64,000 bases of DNA from UBA5209 sp034002865 (GCA_034002865.1 JAVEZR010000002.1:7010-71009); one strand, 5' to 3'. Positions 33,847 to 42,129 are shown, counted from the stretch's first letter. Notes: generated from the letters alone by a model not told the origin. Translations and numbers: made by a program.

Positions 33847-34061
33847 GCAAAGTTATAAAACAAAAGCTTGGTATAGAAGACATACATAGCAATACAACTA
33901 ATAAAGAGATAGAGCAAACTAGAGGCACTAAAACAGTTATAATAACTAGTATTGATGCTTCTACAATACCATATTCTGGAGTATATGGTGAACTCGGGTT
34001 TGTGAGTATAAAAGATAAGCTTGATGAATTATTAGCTAGAATAGAGGAATTGGAGGGCTAG
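33843..34061 (+). CDS. Small paralogue of fibre N-terminal domain, 72 aa
   Basis: It shares KQxLGIEDIHS, QxRGT, DASTxPYxG and GFVSIKD with the first 70 residues of the next protein, so the two are tandem paralogues. It ends in a short coiled coil (LDELLARIEELEG). It is probably a virion attachment or trimer-cap domain without the fibre shaft. Confidence 0.75.
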   Translation: MSKVIKQKLGIEDIHSNTTNKEIEQTRGTKTVIITSIDASTIPYSGVYGELGFVSIKDKLDELLARIEELEG

Positions 34062-35006
34062 ATGGCTAAGGCAATTAAACAGCTACTAGGTATAGAGGAT
34101 ATACACTCTGATACACTAGCCCCAGTTGTATCTCAAAACAGAGGAACTGAAGTTGTAGAAATAAGAAGTGTAGATGCTTCTACTTTACCTTATGAAGGTT
34201 CCCTTGGCGCTACTGGCTTTGTAAGCATAAAGGACAGAATGGACCAGATAGTGTCAGAAGGCTTCTATGAAGATTATTTAGCTGAAATACAGGAAGCAAG
34301 AGATGAAACAGTAGTTGCTAAAGATGAGACAATAGTAGCTAAGAATGAAGCGCTTGCTACAGTTACCACTATAACTACTGCTAGAAATGAAGCTATTGCA
34401 GCTAGAGATATAACAATAACGGCTAAAGATGAAGCTGTGGCGGCGAAAAATATATCTGTGAGTGCAAAAACTGAAGTATTAGTAGCTAAAGATGAGGTTG
34501 TTTCTGCAGCTGCAACTACACAGGCAGCCACTTTAATCTCTATAGCTAATGCCACAGATGCAGTTAATGCTAGGATTGCTGCTGAAGCTGCTGCTAGTAC
34601 TGCAGAAACAGCTAAAGATGATGCTATTTCCGCTAGAGCAGACACAATTATAGCTAAAGATGATGCTATTTCCGCTAGAGCAGACACAATTATAGCTAAA
34701 GATGATGCTATTTCCGCTAGAGCAGACACAATTATAGCTAAAGATGATGCTATTTCCGCGAAGGATACAGCAGAAGCCAAAGCTGACAGCGCTGAAATAG
34801 CAGCTACTAATGCTAATATATCTAGAAATGCAGCAGAGAGTTTCGCTATTGCTGCTATGAATGCAGCATCTATTTTTGGTATACTTACTTCTGCTTCTTT
34901 TGATACAGAAGGTAGACTTAAATTTATAATACCTGAACCTTCTCAAATTACTAATGTTCTCTTAAATGCACAAGGAAAATTAGTGTTTGAAGTTACTGGA
35001 GTGTAA
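34062..35006 (+). CDS. Coiled-coil tail fibre / fibrous virion protein, 314 aa
   Basis: The first 70 residues match the 72-aa protein encoded just upstream. Residues 75-265 form an Ala-rich coiled coil of repeats such as AKDEAVAAKNISV and an exact 14-residue repeat AKDDAISARADTII. The C-terminus is beta-type (FIIPEPSQITNVLLNAQGK). This is the plan of a trimeric fibre: adaptor, shaft, end domain. The ATG follows the previous stop directly with GGAGGG. Confidence 0.78.
   Translation: MAKAIKQLLGIEDIHSDTLAPVVSQNRGTEVVEIRSVDASTLPYEGSLGATGFVSIKDRMDQIVSEGFYEDYLAEIQEARDETVVAKDETIVAKNEALATVTTITTARNEAIAARDITITAKDEAVAAKNISVSAKTEVLVAKDEVVSAAATTQAATLISIANATDAVNARIAAEAAASTAETAKDDAISARADTIIAKDDAISARADTIIAKDDAISARADTIIAKDDAISAKDTAEAKADSAEIAATNANISRNAAESFAIAAMNAASIFGILTSASFDTEGRLKFIIPEPSQITNVLLNAQGKLVFEVTGV
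34611..34759. repeat. 42-bp in-frame tandem repeat in fibre gene, 3.5 copies
   Basis: Units start GCTAAAGATGATGCTATTTC at 34611, 34653, 34695 and (partial) 34737, identical at DNA level. It makes the shaft length easy to change by slippage. Confidence 0.92.
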
Positions 35007-35007
35007 T

Positions 35008-36225
35008 ATGGCAGAGATAATTGTAGGAGCAGTACAACCTATTCCTAAAGGCGATTGGGTAGCTGGCCAATACTATCAACTTAATATAGTAAGAAATGAT
35101 GGTGCTACTTGGATAGCAAATAAAGATACTACTGAAGAGCCTAGTGATGTTGCTATTGATTGGGATAAAATGGTAGAAGATGGCATCCAGGGTATACAGG
35201 GTATACAAGGTATTCAGGGTATACAAGGCATTCAAGGTCCAGCAGGCCCAACCGGTGCAACAGGCCCAACCGGTGTAACAGGTGCAATTGGACCGGCTGG
35301 GCCTAAAGGGGATACAGGTGCAATTGGGCCGGCTGGGCCTAAAGGGGATACAGGTGCAATTGGACCGGCTGGGCCTAAAGGGAATACAGGAGCAGCTGGC
35401 GCTAATGCTGTAACTTTTAGGTCTAGTACTACTAGCAATACCATAGGCACTGGTAGTAAAACTTTTAAATATGCTACTACAGCAAACTTAGGTTGGGCTA
35501 CTGGAACTAGACTTAGAGCTGCTAATGGCTACAACTTTATGGAAGGTATTATAACAGCTGTATCCTCTACATCTGTAACTATTGCTGTTGATAAAATAGG
35601 TGGTAGTGGTACATTTACATCTTGGAACATAAATATAACTGGTGAACCTGGGGTTGCTGCAAGCGGAGAATTATACCCGCTTACTATGCGTACAGTGTCT
35701 GTGGCAGGCCCTTTCACATACGCTAAATTCATGAGTGGCACACAAGTACCTATATACCCATCTAACCCAGCAGTTAGCTCATATAGACAACTTATAGGAC
35801 ATACACCTATGAATGCTGAGCCAACTGCTATAGACAAGTTTTTGCAGGGTATATCTAGACCCTACCCCACGCCAATAGCAGGAGTTTTGATTGGTATTAA
35901 AATTCCTAAAGATATTCAGGGAACAGCTAGGTTTACTATTACAACATCTATAAGCAATTCAGGACACAAAGAAGCAGGTGCTGGTACAGCTTATTATCAG
36001 TGGGTACGCCTTAGAGCTGGTGTGTATACTAACGTTGGTACTGAGAAAACAAAATCAACTATAGCAGAACAAGCTTTTGCAGCCGAAGATTTCGAGGTAC
36101 AACCGAATGACATATTCTTTCTCAAGGGAAGATGCGTACTGACATCAGGTGAACAATGGTTGATAAATGCCTCCTCATATGTTAGGATAAGTATAGACAA
36201 CGGCATATTGGATATAACGAAATAA
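35008..36225 (+). CDS. Collagen-like tail fibre protein, 405 aa
   Basis: Residues 1-60 are a small Trp-rich domain (GDWVAGQYYQLNIV, GATWIANKDTTEEP) like carbohydrate-binding or attachment domains of other phage fibres. Residues about 60-135 are Gly-X-Y collagen repeats (GIQGIQ..., GPAGPTGATGPTG, GAIGPAGPKGDT three times). The C-terminal 270 residues are beta-rich and are the probable receptor-binding part. The ATG at 35008 follows GGAGTG; an earlier in-frame ATG at 34987 lies inside the previous gene. Confidence 0.85.
   Translation: MAEIIVGAVQPIPKGDWVAGQYYQLNIVRNDGATWIANKDTTEEPSDVAIDWDKMVEDGIQGIQGIQGIQGIQGIQGPAGPTGATGPTGVTGAIGPAGPKGDTGAIGPAGPKGDTGAIGPAGPKGNTGAAGANAVTFRSSTTSNTIGTGSKTFKYATTANLGWATGTRLRAANGYNFMEGIITAVSSTSVTIAVDKIGGSGTFTSWNINITGEPGVAASGELYPLTMRTVSVAGPFTYAKFMSGTQVPIYPSNPAVSSYRQLIGHTPMNAEPTAIDKFLQGISRPYPTPIAGVLIGIKIPKDIQGTARFTITTSISNSGHKEAGAGTAYYQWVRLRAGVYTNVGTEKTKSTIAEQAFAAEDFEVQPNDIFFLKGRCVLTSGEQWLINASSYVRISIDNGILDITK
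35181..35388. repeat. Collagen-coding repeats: GIQ (9 bp) and 36-bp units
   Basis: Gly-Ile-Gln codons repeat six times from about 35184, and a 36-base unit coding GAIGPAGPKGDT starts at 35281, 35317 and 35353 with only a few substitutions. Confidence 0.88.
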
Positions 36226-36512
36226 TGGATATACCGTACATACAAGAAACAGATGGAGGATTCAAAATTATGGACATGGCCCCTCAATTAAAAGAAAGAA
36301 TACGTGTAAGATACGCCGATAATATAGGGGTTATAACCCCATATCTCGAAAGGGTTAAACTGTATAGTGAAGAAGATTTTCAAGATTATACAGCTAGGCT
36401 TGACGCTATCGACCCTATTGAAGACAGACAGTGGATTATGAAAGTACAAAACGTTTGTAACGAAATATATGGTAAATACTCTCATGATGAAGTCATCTGC
36501 AATATGCAATAG
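36225..36512 (+). CDS. Hypothetical protein, 95 aa
   Basis: Not recognised. Its start overlaps the fibre stop (TAATG); an in-frame ATG at 36270 also has GGAGGA upstream. Its 3' end overlaps the QueC-like gene by up to 44 bases. Position directly after a fibre gene would suit a fibre-assembly chaperone, but no motif supports this. Confidence 0.6.
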   Translation: MDIPYIQETDGGFKIMDMAPQLKERIRVRYADNIGVITPYLERVKLYSEEDFQDYTARLDAIDPIEDRQWIMKVQNVCNEIYGKYSHDEVICNMQ

Positions 36513-37077
36513 TGGGGGCATGGACTCCATTTATGTAATGGAAAAATTGATAAGCGAAGGGCACACTGTTGTTTCTATACATGTGAATGTTGCTTCTGAG
36601 CTTTCAGATATACATGCAGATAAAGCTAAGCTATTCGCTGACTACTATGGTATAGACCACAAGGAAATAAAAATCGATTTTGGTATTGATGTCCACAATT
36701 ACAAACGAGATATAGGAGTGGACGATGTATATGCTGGAATATGTGCTTATCAAGGAGTAGTGTCTACTGTATCAGCAGCTTCTTTAGCTCGTATGCTAGG
36801 CTGCTCAGCACTATATACTGGGCAATATCCTGCTGACTTCATAGACTATAAATTATACTTGAAGATGATGGCTGGAGTTTTAGGTAGCGAGTATAGGTCC
36901 CACTCAAACCCTGTTCCTCATCCAACGATAAATATAGGTATAGAATCAGATGAGATATTAGAGGTTAATGAGTGGGCTAGGAACCATCCTATGAAAGACC
37001 ACTTTATATATTGTAAACAATCATACCCACCATGCGGTGAGTGCTATAAATGTGAAACTAGAACTTTTTTGAGGTGA
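36469..37077 (+). CDS. queC: QueC-like 7-cyano-7-deazaguanine synthase (PP-loop ATPase)
   Basis: The PP-loop SGGMDS binds ATP near the N-terminus, and the C-terminal zinc site CKQSYPPCGECYKCETR matches the Cys-x6/7-CGxC-xx-C of QueC. QueC turns 7-carboxy-7-deazaguanine into preQ0. At 202 aa (197 if started at the ATG at 36484) it is a little short for the family. I see no FolE, QueD, QueE or DpdA gene in the unit. It stands beside a polytopic membrane protein. The G5 tract at the PP-loop is in frame here. Confidence 0.82.
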   Translation: MVNTLMMKSSAICNSGGMDSIYVMEKLISEGHTVVSIHVNVASELSDIHADKAKLFADYYGIDHKEIKIDFGIDVHNYKRDIGVDDVYAGICAYQGVVSTVSAASLARMLGCSALYTGQYPADFIDYKLYLKMMAGVLGSEYRSHSNPVPHPTINIGIESDEILEVNEWARNHPMKDHFIYCKQSYPPCGECYKCETRTFLR

Positions 37078-37080
37078 AAT

Positions 37081-37662
37081 ATGAGCACAAAAATACTCAA
37101 CCCTTTTTTACAGCGTATAGATATTAACGTTGTTATGAAAGAATTTATCATTGCAATAAGCTTTGGCGTTATATACTTCGCCTTGCTTGTAACCAATCCG
37201 TTTAGCACCTTATCAGGTATTGCTACATTGTCAACTTTCGCATCTATACGCTGGGCTAACTTTATGCGTGGTATGCTCGTATCGTTTCCCAGTGGGGCAA
37301 TAGGCTTAGCCTGCGCATCGTATGCATTTAACGTATACAGCGGGCGGTTGGCTCTTGGGGCTTACTCAATTATGACTTGGGCAAACTTGGCAGTTACGCT
37401 TGGACTTATTTATCTTGGGCGTAAATGGGGAAGAAGCACGGCTAAGGACTTAATCATCCTTACACTCACGGCTGTATACATGGCTTGTGCTACTAGTCTT
37501 AACCATATCGCAGTTATATTGTCTACAAGTAACCAGACCATCGACACAGTTATATTGTACGGTGTCATCTGGAAAATACTGCATCACGTAGTTCTTTTCT
37601 GGGTAGGGTATCCCATAGGTCGTTATTTCGAAACGGCTATAAAAAATATGAGAGGTAAGTAA
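37081..37662 (+). CDS. Polytopic membrane protein next to QueC-like gene, 193 aa
   Basis: Five or six membrane segments at about 20-40, 45-82 (probably two), 92-112, 124-148 and 155-180, with a basic C-terminus. Size and topology resemble small vitamin/precursor transporters such as ECF S components (QueT-like), and the QueC neighbour makes a deazaguanine-precursor transporter attractive, but no signature motif proves it. Codon use (CGT/CGC Arg) is unlike neighbouring AGA-rich genes, a sign of acquisition. GAGG precedes the ATG. Confidence 0.6.
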   Translation: MSTKILNPFLQRIDINVVMKEFIIAISFGVIYFALLVTNPFSTLSGIATLSTFASIRWANFMRGMLVSFPSGAIGLACASYAFNVYSGRLALGAYSIMTWANLAVTLGLIYLGRKWGRSTAKDLIILTLTAVYMACATSLNHIAVILSTSNQTIDTVILYGVIWKILHHVVLFWVGYPIGRYFETAIKNMRGK

Positions 37663-38024
37663 TGAAGAAAACGTTTATGGCAGTATTTATACTGCTTATG
37701 GCTGTCAATGCCTTTGCTCTTGACCTTGGTAAATTCAGTCTCAGTAACACAGTAAGAGCATTTGGGTCTGATGATGAAAAACGCCCTACAAGACTCGAGT
37801 ACACGGCTAAGGCATCTGTAAAAGATTTTCCCGTGTGGATTCAGTACACCCACAGGACGGATGTTGGTGATGACGGACAGGAAAACACTGGGTACAATCA
37901 ATACACAGTCGGATATGATGTCATAAAGTCAAAAGTCGGTACGGCGTCGATTGTTGTGCAGGAGCAGAACTATACTGACAATAAAGATACTGTGCGCAGA
38001 GCAGGCATAGAACTTAAATTCTAA
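37662..38024 (+). CDS. Exported outer-membrane-type protein, 120 aa
   Basis: A signal peptide (MKKTFMAVFILLMAVNAFA, cut before LDLG) is followed by about 100 residues with alternating beta-strand patterns (RLEYTAKASV, VWIQYTHRTDV, NQYTVGYDVI) and a C-terminal GIELKF, which fits the BAM-recognised aromatic end with hydrophobics at -3 and -5. It is short for a full barrel. Lambda Lom is a precedent for a phage outer-membrane protein. It is coupled to the membrane protein gene (TAATG) and ends at a terminator. Role could be receptor blocking or host surface change (inference). Confidence 0.7.
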   Translation: MKKTFMAVFILLMAVNAFALDLGKFSLSNTVRAFGSDDEKRPTRLEYTAKASVKDFPVWIQYTHRTDVGDDGQENTGYNQYTVGYDVIKSKVGTASIVVQEQNYTDNKDTVRRAGIELKF

Positions 38025-38028
38025 GTTA

Positions 38029-38054
38029 GGCCCCAGCTAAAGTAGGCTGGGGCC
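38029..38054 (+). terminator. Rho-independent terminator
   Basis: A 9-bp stem (38029-38037 with 38046-38054, arm GGCCCCAGC) over an 8-base loop, followed by CTAGTTAGGTTTTAAG. It ends the queC to outer-membrane-protein unit ahead of the lysis genes. Confidence 0.75.
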
Positions 38055-38087
38055 CTAGTTAGGTTTTAAGTAGGGGGGTGGTGACTT

Positions 38088-38330
38088 ATGGAATTCATAA
38101 AAATACTACAGATAATACAGATATTACTGTCCTGTGTATTAATACCTATATGCTCAATACTGTTTAAATTATATAGAGAAATACTCGAATTTAAGCTTGA
38201 AGTTGCCCATAATTATGTAAAAAAAGATGATTGTGGTATATGCAAACAAGAAAATAAAAATACACACAAAACTATCTTTGATAGAGTGGAGAGTTTAAAA
38301 AATGGTACTTTTAAGCATAGCAGAAGCTAA
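38088..38330 (+). CDS. Small one-span membrane protein, lysis cassette, 80 aa
   Basis: A membrane segment at about 5-25 (IIQILLSCVLIPICSILF) is followed by a charged helical part with a CxxC (DCGICK). Its 3' end overlaps the endolysin gene by 29 bases. Holin, antiholin or haemolysin XhlA-like proteins have this layout; no firm family. Confidence 0.65.
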   Translation: MEFIKILQIIQILLSCVLIPICSILFKLYREILEFKLEVAHNYVKKDDCGICKQENKNTHKTIFDRVESLKNGTFKHSRS

Positions 38331-38709
38331 AAAATGGTTTGAAGACAACTCTTCAAGAATAAAAGACTTTGAACTTGATGAGTTTACTTGTAAATGCGGA
38401 TGTGGTACTCTTAAGCTCAATACTGAAGTTATAGAGGGCGCGCAAGACCTCAGAAATGAAATAGGGCCTGTATATATAAACAGTGGATATAGATGTCCTA
38501 AGCATAATAAAGCTGTAGGTGGTAAAGAAGACAGCCAACATTTAGATGGTAATGCTATAGATATAGTGGCCGCAGACTCTAGCATGAGATATAAAGTTCT
38601 TATGTCTAATGCTATAAGAAAACACTTTAAAGGCATAGGTATAAACTTTAATAAAGGCTTTATACATATGGATAAAAGAAATATTACTGGATTAGTATTT
38701 CCATATTGA
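38302..38709 (+). CDS. Endolysin, peptidase M15 (VanY/Ply118-like)
   Basis: Zinc carboxypeptidase/endopeptidase that cuts the peptide cross-links of peptidoglycan. The M15 signature SQHLDGNAIDI (S-x-H-x-x-G-x-A-x-D) and the later GFIHMD give the zinc His/Asp/His set. The N-terminal DEFTCKCGCG and YRCPKHNKAVGG are typical of the M15_3 group. No signal peptide, so it needs a holin; candidates lie on both sides. Confidence 0.92.
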   Translation: MVLLSIAEAKKWFEDNSSRIKDFELDEFTCKCGCGTLKLNTEVIEGAQDLRNEIGPVYINSGYRCPKHNKAVGGKEDSQHLDGNAIDIVAADSSMRYKVLMSNAIRKHFKGIGINFNKGFIHMDKRNITGLVFPY

Positions 38710-38716
38710 GGTTAAA

Positions 38717-39040
38717 ATGACTGATATAGTATTATACTTATGGGATAAATATATGCCTATCATAGTTATAATTTTTGCCAGTAATGTATTTACTGAAATA
38801 ACTAAGATAGGAATAAAGAGTTTACTTGAGAAATCTAAAAAAAGATTACTTTGTATAGTAATCTTATCAGCAGCTTGGTCTAGCTGGTTTTATGCTGGCT
38901 ATGCTTTTTTTGAAGAATTTAATTATATAGAGGCAGTTCTGGTAGCTAGTTTAACTCCTGTAGCTTATATGATTAAACCTTATCAAAGAGCTATAATTTA
39001 TACTTCTAATTGGCTAGCTAATAAAGGAGCTAAGATATGA
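38717..39040 (+). CDS. Probable holin, 107 aa
   Basis: Three likely membrane segments (about 10-28, 42-66, 70-88) in a 107-aa protein directly after the endolysin, with a short basic tail. This fits a class I holin by topology and place. It overlaps the spanin-like gene (ATGA). Confidence 0.7.
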   Translation: MTDIVLYLWDKYMPIIVIIFASNVFTEITKIGIKSLLEKSKKRLLCIVILSAAWSSWFYAGYAFFEEFNYIEAVLVASLTPVAYMIKPYQRAIIYTSNWLANKGAKI

Positions 39041-39558
39041 TAAGCTCTACTTTTAATAAGATTTGGCAGTGGCTGGCATTAGTCTTTATGGCTATTATAA
39101 CAGTGCTTATTACGCTCCTTAAGATAAAAGATAAAAAAATAAGCACTATGGAAGTGCAAAAAGAACAGAAGGAAAATACAGAACTTATTGAAGTTTTGGA
39201 GGCTAATAAAAAGACTAATAAAGACCAAAAAGCCATTAATGATATAGTATCTGAACCAGCTAAAGAAAAATCTACTAAGCCGGTAAAAGGAAAACCTATT
39301 ATATTTGGCTTATTAATATTAATAAGTATATCTTGTTATCCTAAAGAGTACGTAGTAATAAAACCTACTAAAGTTATACTTCAGCCCATATATGTACCAA
39401 AAACTAATATACCAATTATTTATCCTTGTGAGCAATCTGGAGAAATATATTGTGCACCTTTCTCTGATTTAGAAATAATATGGTATTACATAGCGACAAT
39501 AGAAGAAGCAAACAAGAAACTTAATTCTCAAATAGAATTTTATAACTCTTTGGAGTAG
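39037..39558 (+). CDS. Fused spanin-like protein, 173 aa
   Basis: The N-terminal half looks like an i-spanin: membrane segment at about 12-28 and a Lys/Glu-rich coiled coil (KDKKISTMEVQKEQKENTE). The second half begins with KPIIFGLLILISISC, a lipoprotein-signal-like stretch with Cys, then Pro-rich sequence (PTKVILQPIYVPKTNIPIIY) and a CEQSGEIYC pair, as in an o-spanin. Normally these are two genes; here one frame holds both with no internal ATG before the second. GGAG precedes the start. Confidence 0.7.
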   Translation: MISSTFNKIWQWLALVFMAIITVLITLLKIKDKKISTMEVQKEQKENTELIEVLEANKKTNKDQKAINDIVSEPAKEKSTKPVKGKPIIFGLLILISISCYPKEYVVIKPTKVILQPIYVPKTNIPIIYPCEQSGEIYCAPFSDLEIIWYYIATIEEANKKLNSQIEFYNSLE

Positions 39559-39561
39559 TAT

Positions 39562-41472
39562 ATGCAGCTTAATATGTTTAACGGTGGTATAAATAAAAGA
39601 GTGCACCCTTTTATGCTAGGGCTCACTGAAGGGGCTATATTTAAAAATATAGATAATAGTAGTGGCCCATTTATACCAGAGAAAACTGATTTACTTTTTA
39701 ATGACAATGCTTATAGTTTACAGAAATTCATATATTACTATAAAGATAACTGGTATGGCTTTCCGGCAAACACACCCGCATATTTAGATGTCTATTATAT
39801 AGAATGGGTTGCCAATTTATATAGATATGTTAACTCGGATGTAGACTATATAGCTAACTTAAATCCTAATATTTCAGTAGATATTGTCTCTTATACCGGC
39901 AGTAATTATTGGACTCTTGTTTCTTTAACTTACTGTATTGAGCTATTTGATATACATACTGGTAGAACTTACAAAAGAATATATAAAACCATTAATGTAA
40001 CTTATCCTTCTTGGGTGCAGATATCAGCTAGTAATGTAACACCAGATAGTAATGTGGGGATAAGAATATGGAGAAAAGTTGATACCCCTGATTATACTCC
40101 CTCCACAGCAAAGTATTTTAGATTAATACATACTACCAACTATAATATATTTAGTTTCGTGGATAAATCCGATATATCAGGTTATAATTATTTACTTGAA
40201 TTACCTAGTGTTATGACTAGATTAGAAAATGATATATTTATTCCTATATCATCAAGTGACCCTAAATGTGCCCCTACTTTAAAAAGCACTAGTGTAGCTG
40301 AAGGTGAGGGCTTAACTGGAACCTTTACCTATTGCTATACTTTCTATAATAAAGTAACATCTATAGAGTCTGCGCCTAGTCCATACTCAGAAGAGATAAC
40401 AGTTGAACATTCTATAATAAATATTACTATTCCTATAGCTCCACCACCAGGTGATGAGTATATGCTATACATTTACCGATTAGGTGGTGATAGTGAATAT
40501 ATGATAAGAGTTCAGGAAATAGAAACTAGTTCTCCAATAGTTGACTCAGATGATAGTAATATTAGTTATTCTGGGCAGGCCCTGACAACTTATAATTACC
40601 CGGTTCCTAGAGAAGCTAAGTATTTCACTGAATATGCTACAATGCTTTTTGCTGCATTAGGTAATACTCTTAGGTATAGTGAAATAGGGTTAATAGAAGC
40701 TTGGAACCCATTTTATAGTATTACATTTGAAAATGATATTACAGGTATAGGGGCCACTGCTAATGGATTGTTAGTGTTCCTTAGAAATAAAACTTATATC
40801 ATAACTGGTAATTCACCTGATACGCTCAGCAAATTTCTCCTTGACGACCAGCAAGGGTGTATAGCCCACAAAACTATAAAATTCGTTAGTGGTAGTCTTT
40901 TATGGCAGTCACTTGATGGTATATGCACTTCTATGGGAGACGCTATTCAATTAGTAAGTGCTGACAAGTTTAAGGTTTTTAATTATGAGCCTATTAAAGC
41001 TGTAGTTAAAGATAATGAATACTTTTTATTTCACACTACTGGAATTTTAGCACTTGATTTTAGGTATAATGCTATAGTTTTTAAAGAGTATACTTTGCCT
41101 TCTGATATTGTTGATGTTATGTATATTACAGATATAGATGAAGTTGTCTACAGTTCTGAAGATAAATTATTTAAGCTTTTTAAAGGAACCAGCAATAGAA
41201 TTGCTGAATTTTTAACCGGAAAGCTATCTGAGGGGTCTATTTCTAATAGAAAAACTTATTCTGATATCTACACATTTAGTGCTGGAGATGTCACATTGGA
41301 TATAAAATTTGACGGGCAACTAGCACTATCAGTAGCATTAGATGATGGTTTTACTGAAATAAAAGTTCCAACAAATTATCAGTTTTCATATTATATAGAG
41401 CTGCATATAAAAGGTACTGGTGAGTTATATGAAATTGAATATAAAGTAGAAGGAAGACAAAATGGCAGATAA
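39562..41472 (+). CDS. Tail protein, P22 gp10-like stabilisation / hub candidate, 636 aa
   Basis: Beta-rich protein. Sequence such as EAWNPFYSITFENDITGIGA, LLVFLRNKTYIITGNSPDTL and GSLLWQSLDGICTS is typical of the beta-propeller tail or packaged-DNA-stabilisation proteins of podoviruses. Two propeller-like halves with an intervening fibronectin-like segment (YCYTFYNKVTSIESAPSPYS) are suggested. It probably closes the portal and links to fibres. GGAG precedes the ATG. Confidence 0.65.
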   Translation: MQLNMFNGGINKRVHPFMLGLTEGAIFKNIDNSSGPFIPEKTDLLFNDNAYSLQKFIYYYKDNWYGFPANTPAYLDVYYIEWVANLYRYVNSDVDYIANLNPNISVDIVSYTGSNYWTLVSLTYCIELFDIHTGRTYKRIYKTINVTYPSWVQISASNVTPDSNVGIRIWRKVDTPDYTPSTAKYFRLIHTTNYNIFSFVDKSDISGYNYLLELPSVMTRLENDIFIPISSSDPKCAPTLKSTSVAEGEGLTGTFTYCYTFYNKVTSIESAPSPYSEEITVEHSIINITIPIAPPPGDEYMLYIYRLGGDSEYMIRVQEIETSSPIVDSDDSNISYSGQALTTYNYPVPREAKYFTEYATMLFAALGNTLRYSEIGLIEAWNPFYSITFENDITGIGATANGLLVFLRNKTYIITGNSPDTLSKFLLDDQQGCIAHKTIKFVSGSLLWQSLDGICTSMGDAIQLVSADKFKVFNYEPIKAVVKDNEYFLFHTTGILALDFRYNAIVFKEYTLPSDIVDVMYITDIDEVVYSSEDKLFKLFKGTSNRIAEFLTGKLSEGSISNRKTYSDIYTFSAGDVTLDIKFDGQLALSVALDDGFTEIKVPTNYQFSYYIELHIKGTGELYEIEYKVEGRQNGR

Positions 41473-41707
41473 TTTACATATACCTAATACATTCAGTAGT
41501 TTTAGTGTAATAAGAAGATTACTCCAGAATATAGTAACTTCTATAAGGAAAAAAGCTGACATTAGTGAAATGCAAAATTTAATCGATAAAAAGATTAATA
41601 AAGTAGCTATTGTGCCTATTACAATTACTTTGTCTAATCCAGTAACTACTGAAGAAGTGCAAGAGATACTAGACAAAGTAAATGAAATTATAAGTAAACT
41701 TTCTTGA
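41462..41707 (+). CDS. Hypothetical small virion-region protein, 81 aa
   Basis: Not recognised. Helical at both ends (SVIRRLLQNIVTSIRKKADI and VQEILDKVNEIISKL), so probably oligomeric. It overlaps the preceding gene by 11 bases. Confidence 0.6.
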   Translation: MADNLHIPNTFSSFSVIRRLLQNIVTSIRKKADISEMQNLIDKKINKVAIVPITITLSNPVTTEEVQEILDKVNEIISKLS

Positions 41708-41714
41708 GGGTAAA

Positions 41715-42128
41715 ATGAAAATTCAATACATTAATGATTTACATTTTATGCCATTTATAGTATTATTTAATAAGATGTATAGTGCTATAAATAAAGCTAG
41801 TGTTTCTATTTCTGCTAGCACAGTGCAAGTAGCTAGTGAAATGCAAAAACCTTTCTTTAGAGCACTGGGTTTGTTTACTGACACAGATGAACTAGTGGGC
41901 TTTATAACCACCTATGAGCTCACAGTAGATAAAATATTCTGCTCTGGTATATATGTTGAGCCAGAGTTTAGGAAGAGCTCATTAAAGCTGGTGCGCTATA
42001 TGGAAAATGAAATTCGTAGGCTAGGTTATAAAACTTGGCATTCTGAAGCAAGAACGGAAGAGGGCAAAATTTTTACCTTGAAATTAGGGGCTACTGTAGA
42101 TTATATAGCCTATAAAAAGGAGTTATAA
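41715..42128 (+). CDS. GNAT-like acetyltransferase fold protein, 137 aa
   Basis: The core (DELVGFITTYELT, FCSGIYVEPEFRKSSLKLVRYMENEIRRLGYKTW) has the beta4-beta5-alpha3 pattern of GNAT enzymes, though the acetyl-CoA loop Q/RxxGxG/A is degenerate (FRKSSL). Length and place before ejection-type proteins are like T7 gp13, a virion protein of the same size with a GNAT-like fold. It may therefore be structural rather than an enzyme. GAGGG precedes the ATG. Confidence 0.68.
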   Translation: MKIQYINDLHFMPFIVLFNKMYSAINKASVSISASTVQVASEMQKPFFRALGLFTDTDELVGFITTYELTVDKIFCSGIYVEPEFRKSSLKLVRYMENEIRRLGYKTWHSEARTEEGKIFTLKLGATVDYIAYKKEL

Positions 42129-42129
42129 T

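Noticed and set aside
34274..34780. Long leftward open frame of 168 aa opposite the fibre gene
   Set aside because: It mirrors the repeated fibre coding sequence, has Ala/Ser/Leu low complexity and no ribosome binding site.
35232..35450. Leftward Pro-rich open frame opposite the collagen repeats
   Set aside because: It is the antisense shadow of Gly-X-Y codons.
36505..36520. G5 tract in the QueC-like gene as an error
   Set aside because: The frame as given reads SGGMDS, the correct PP-loop, so the run is right.
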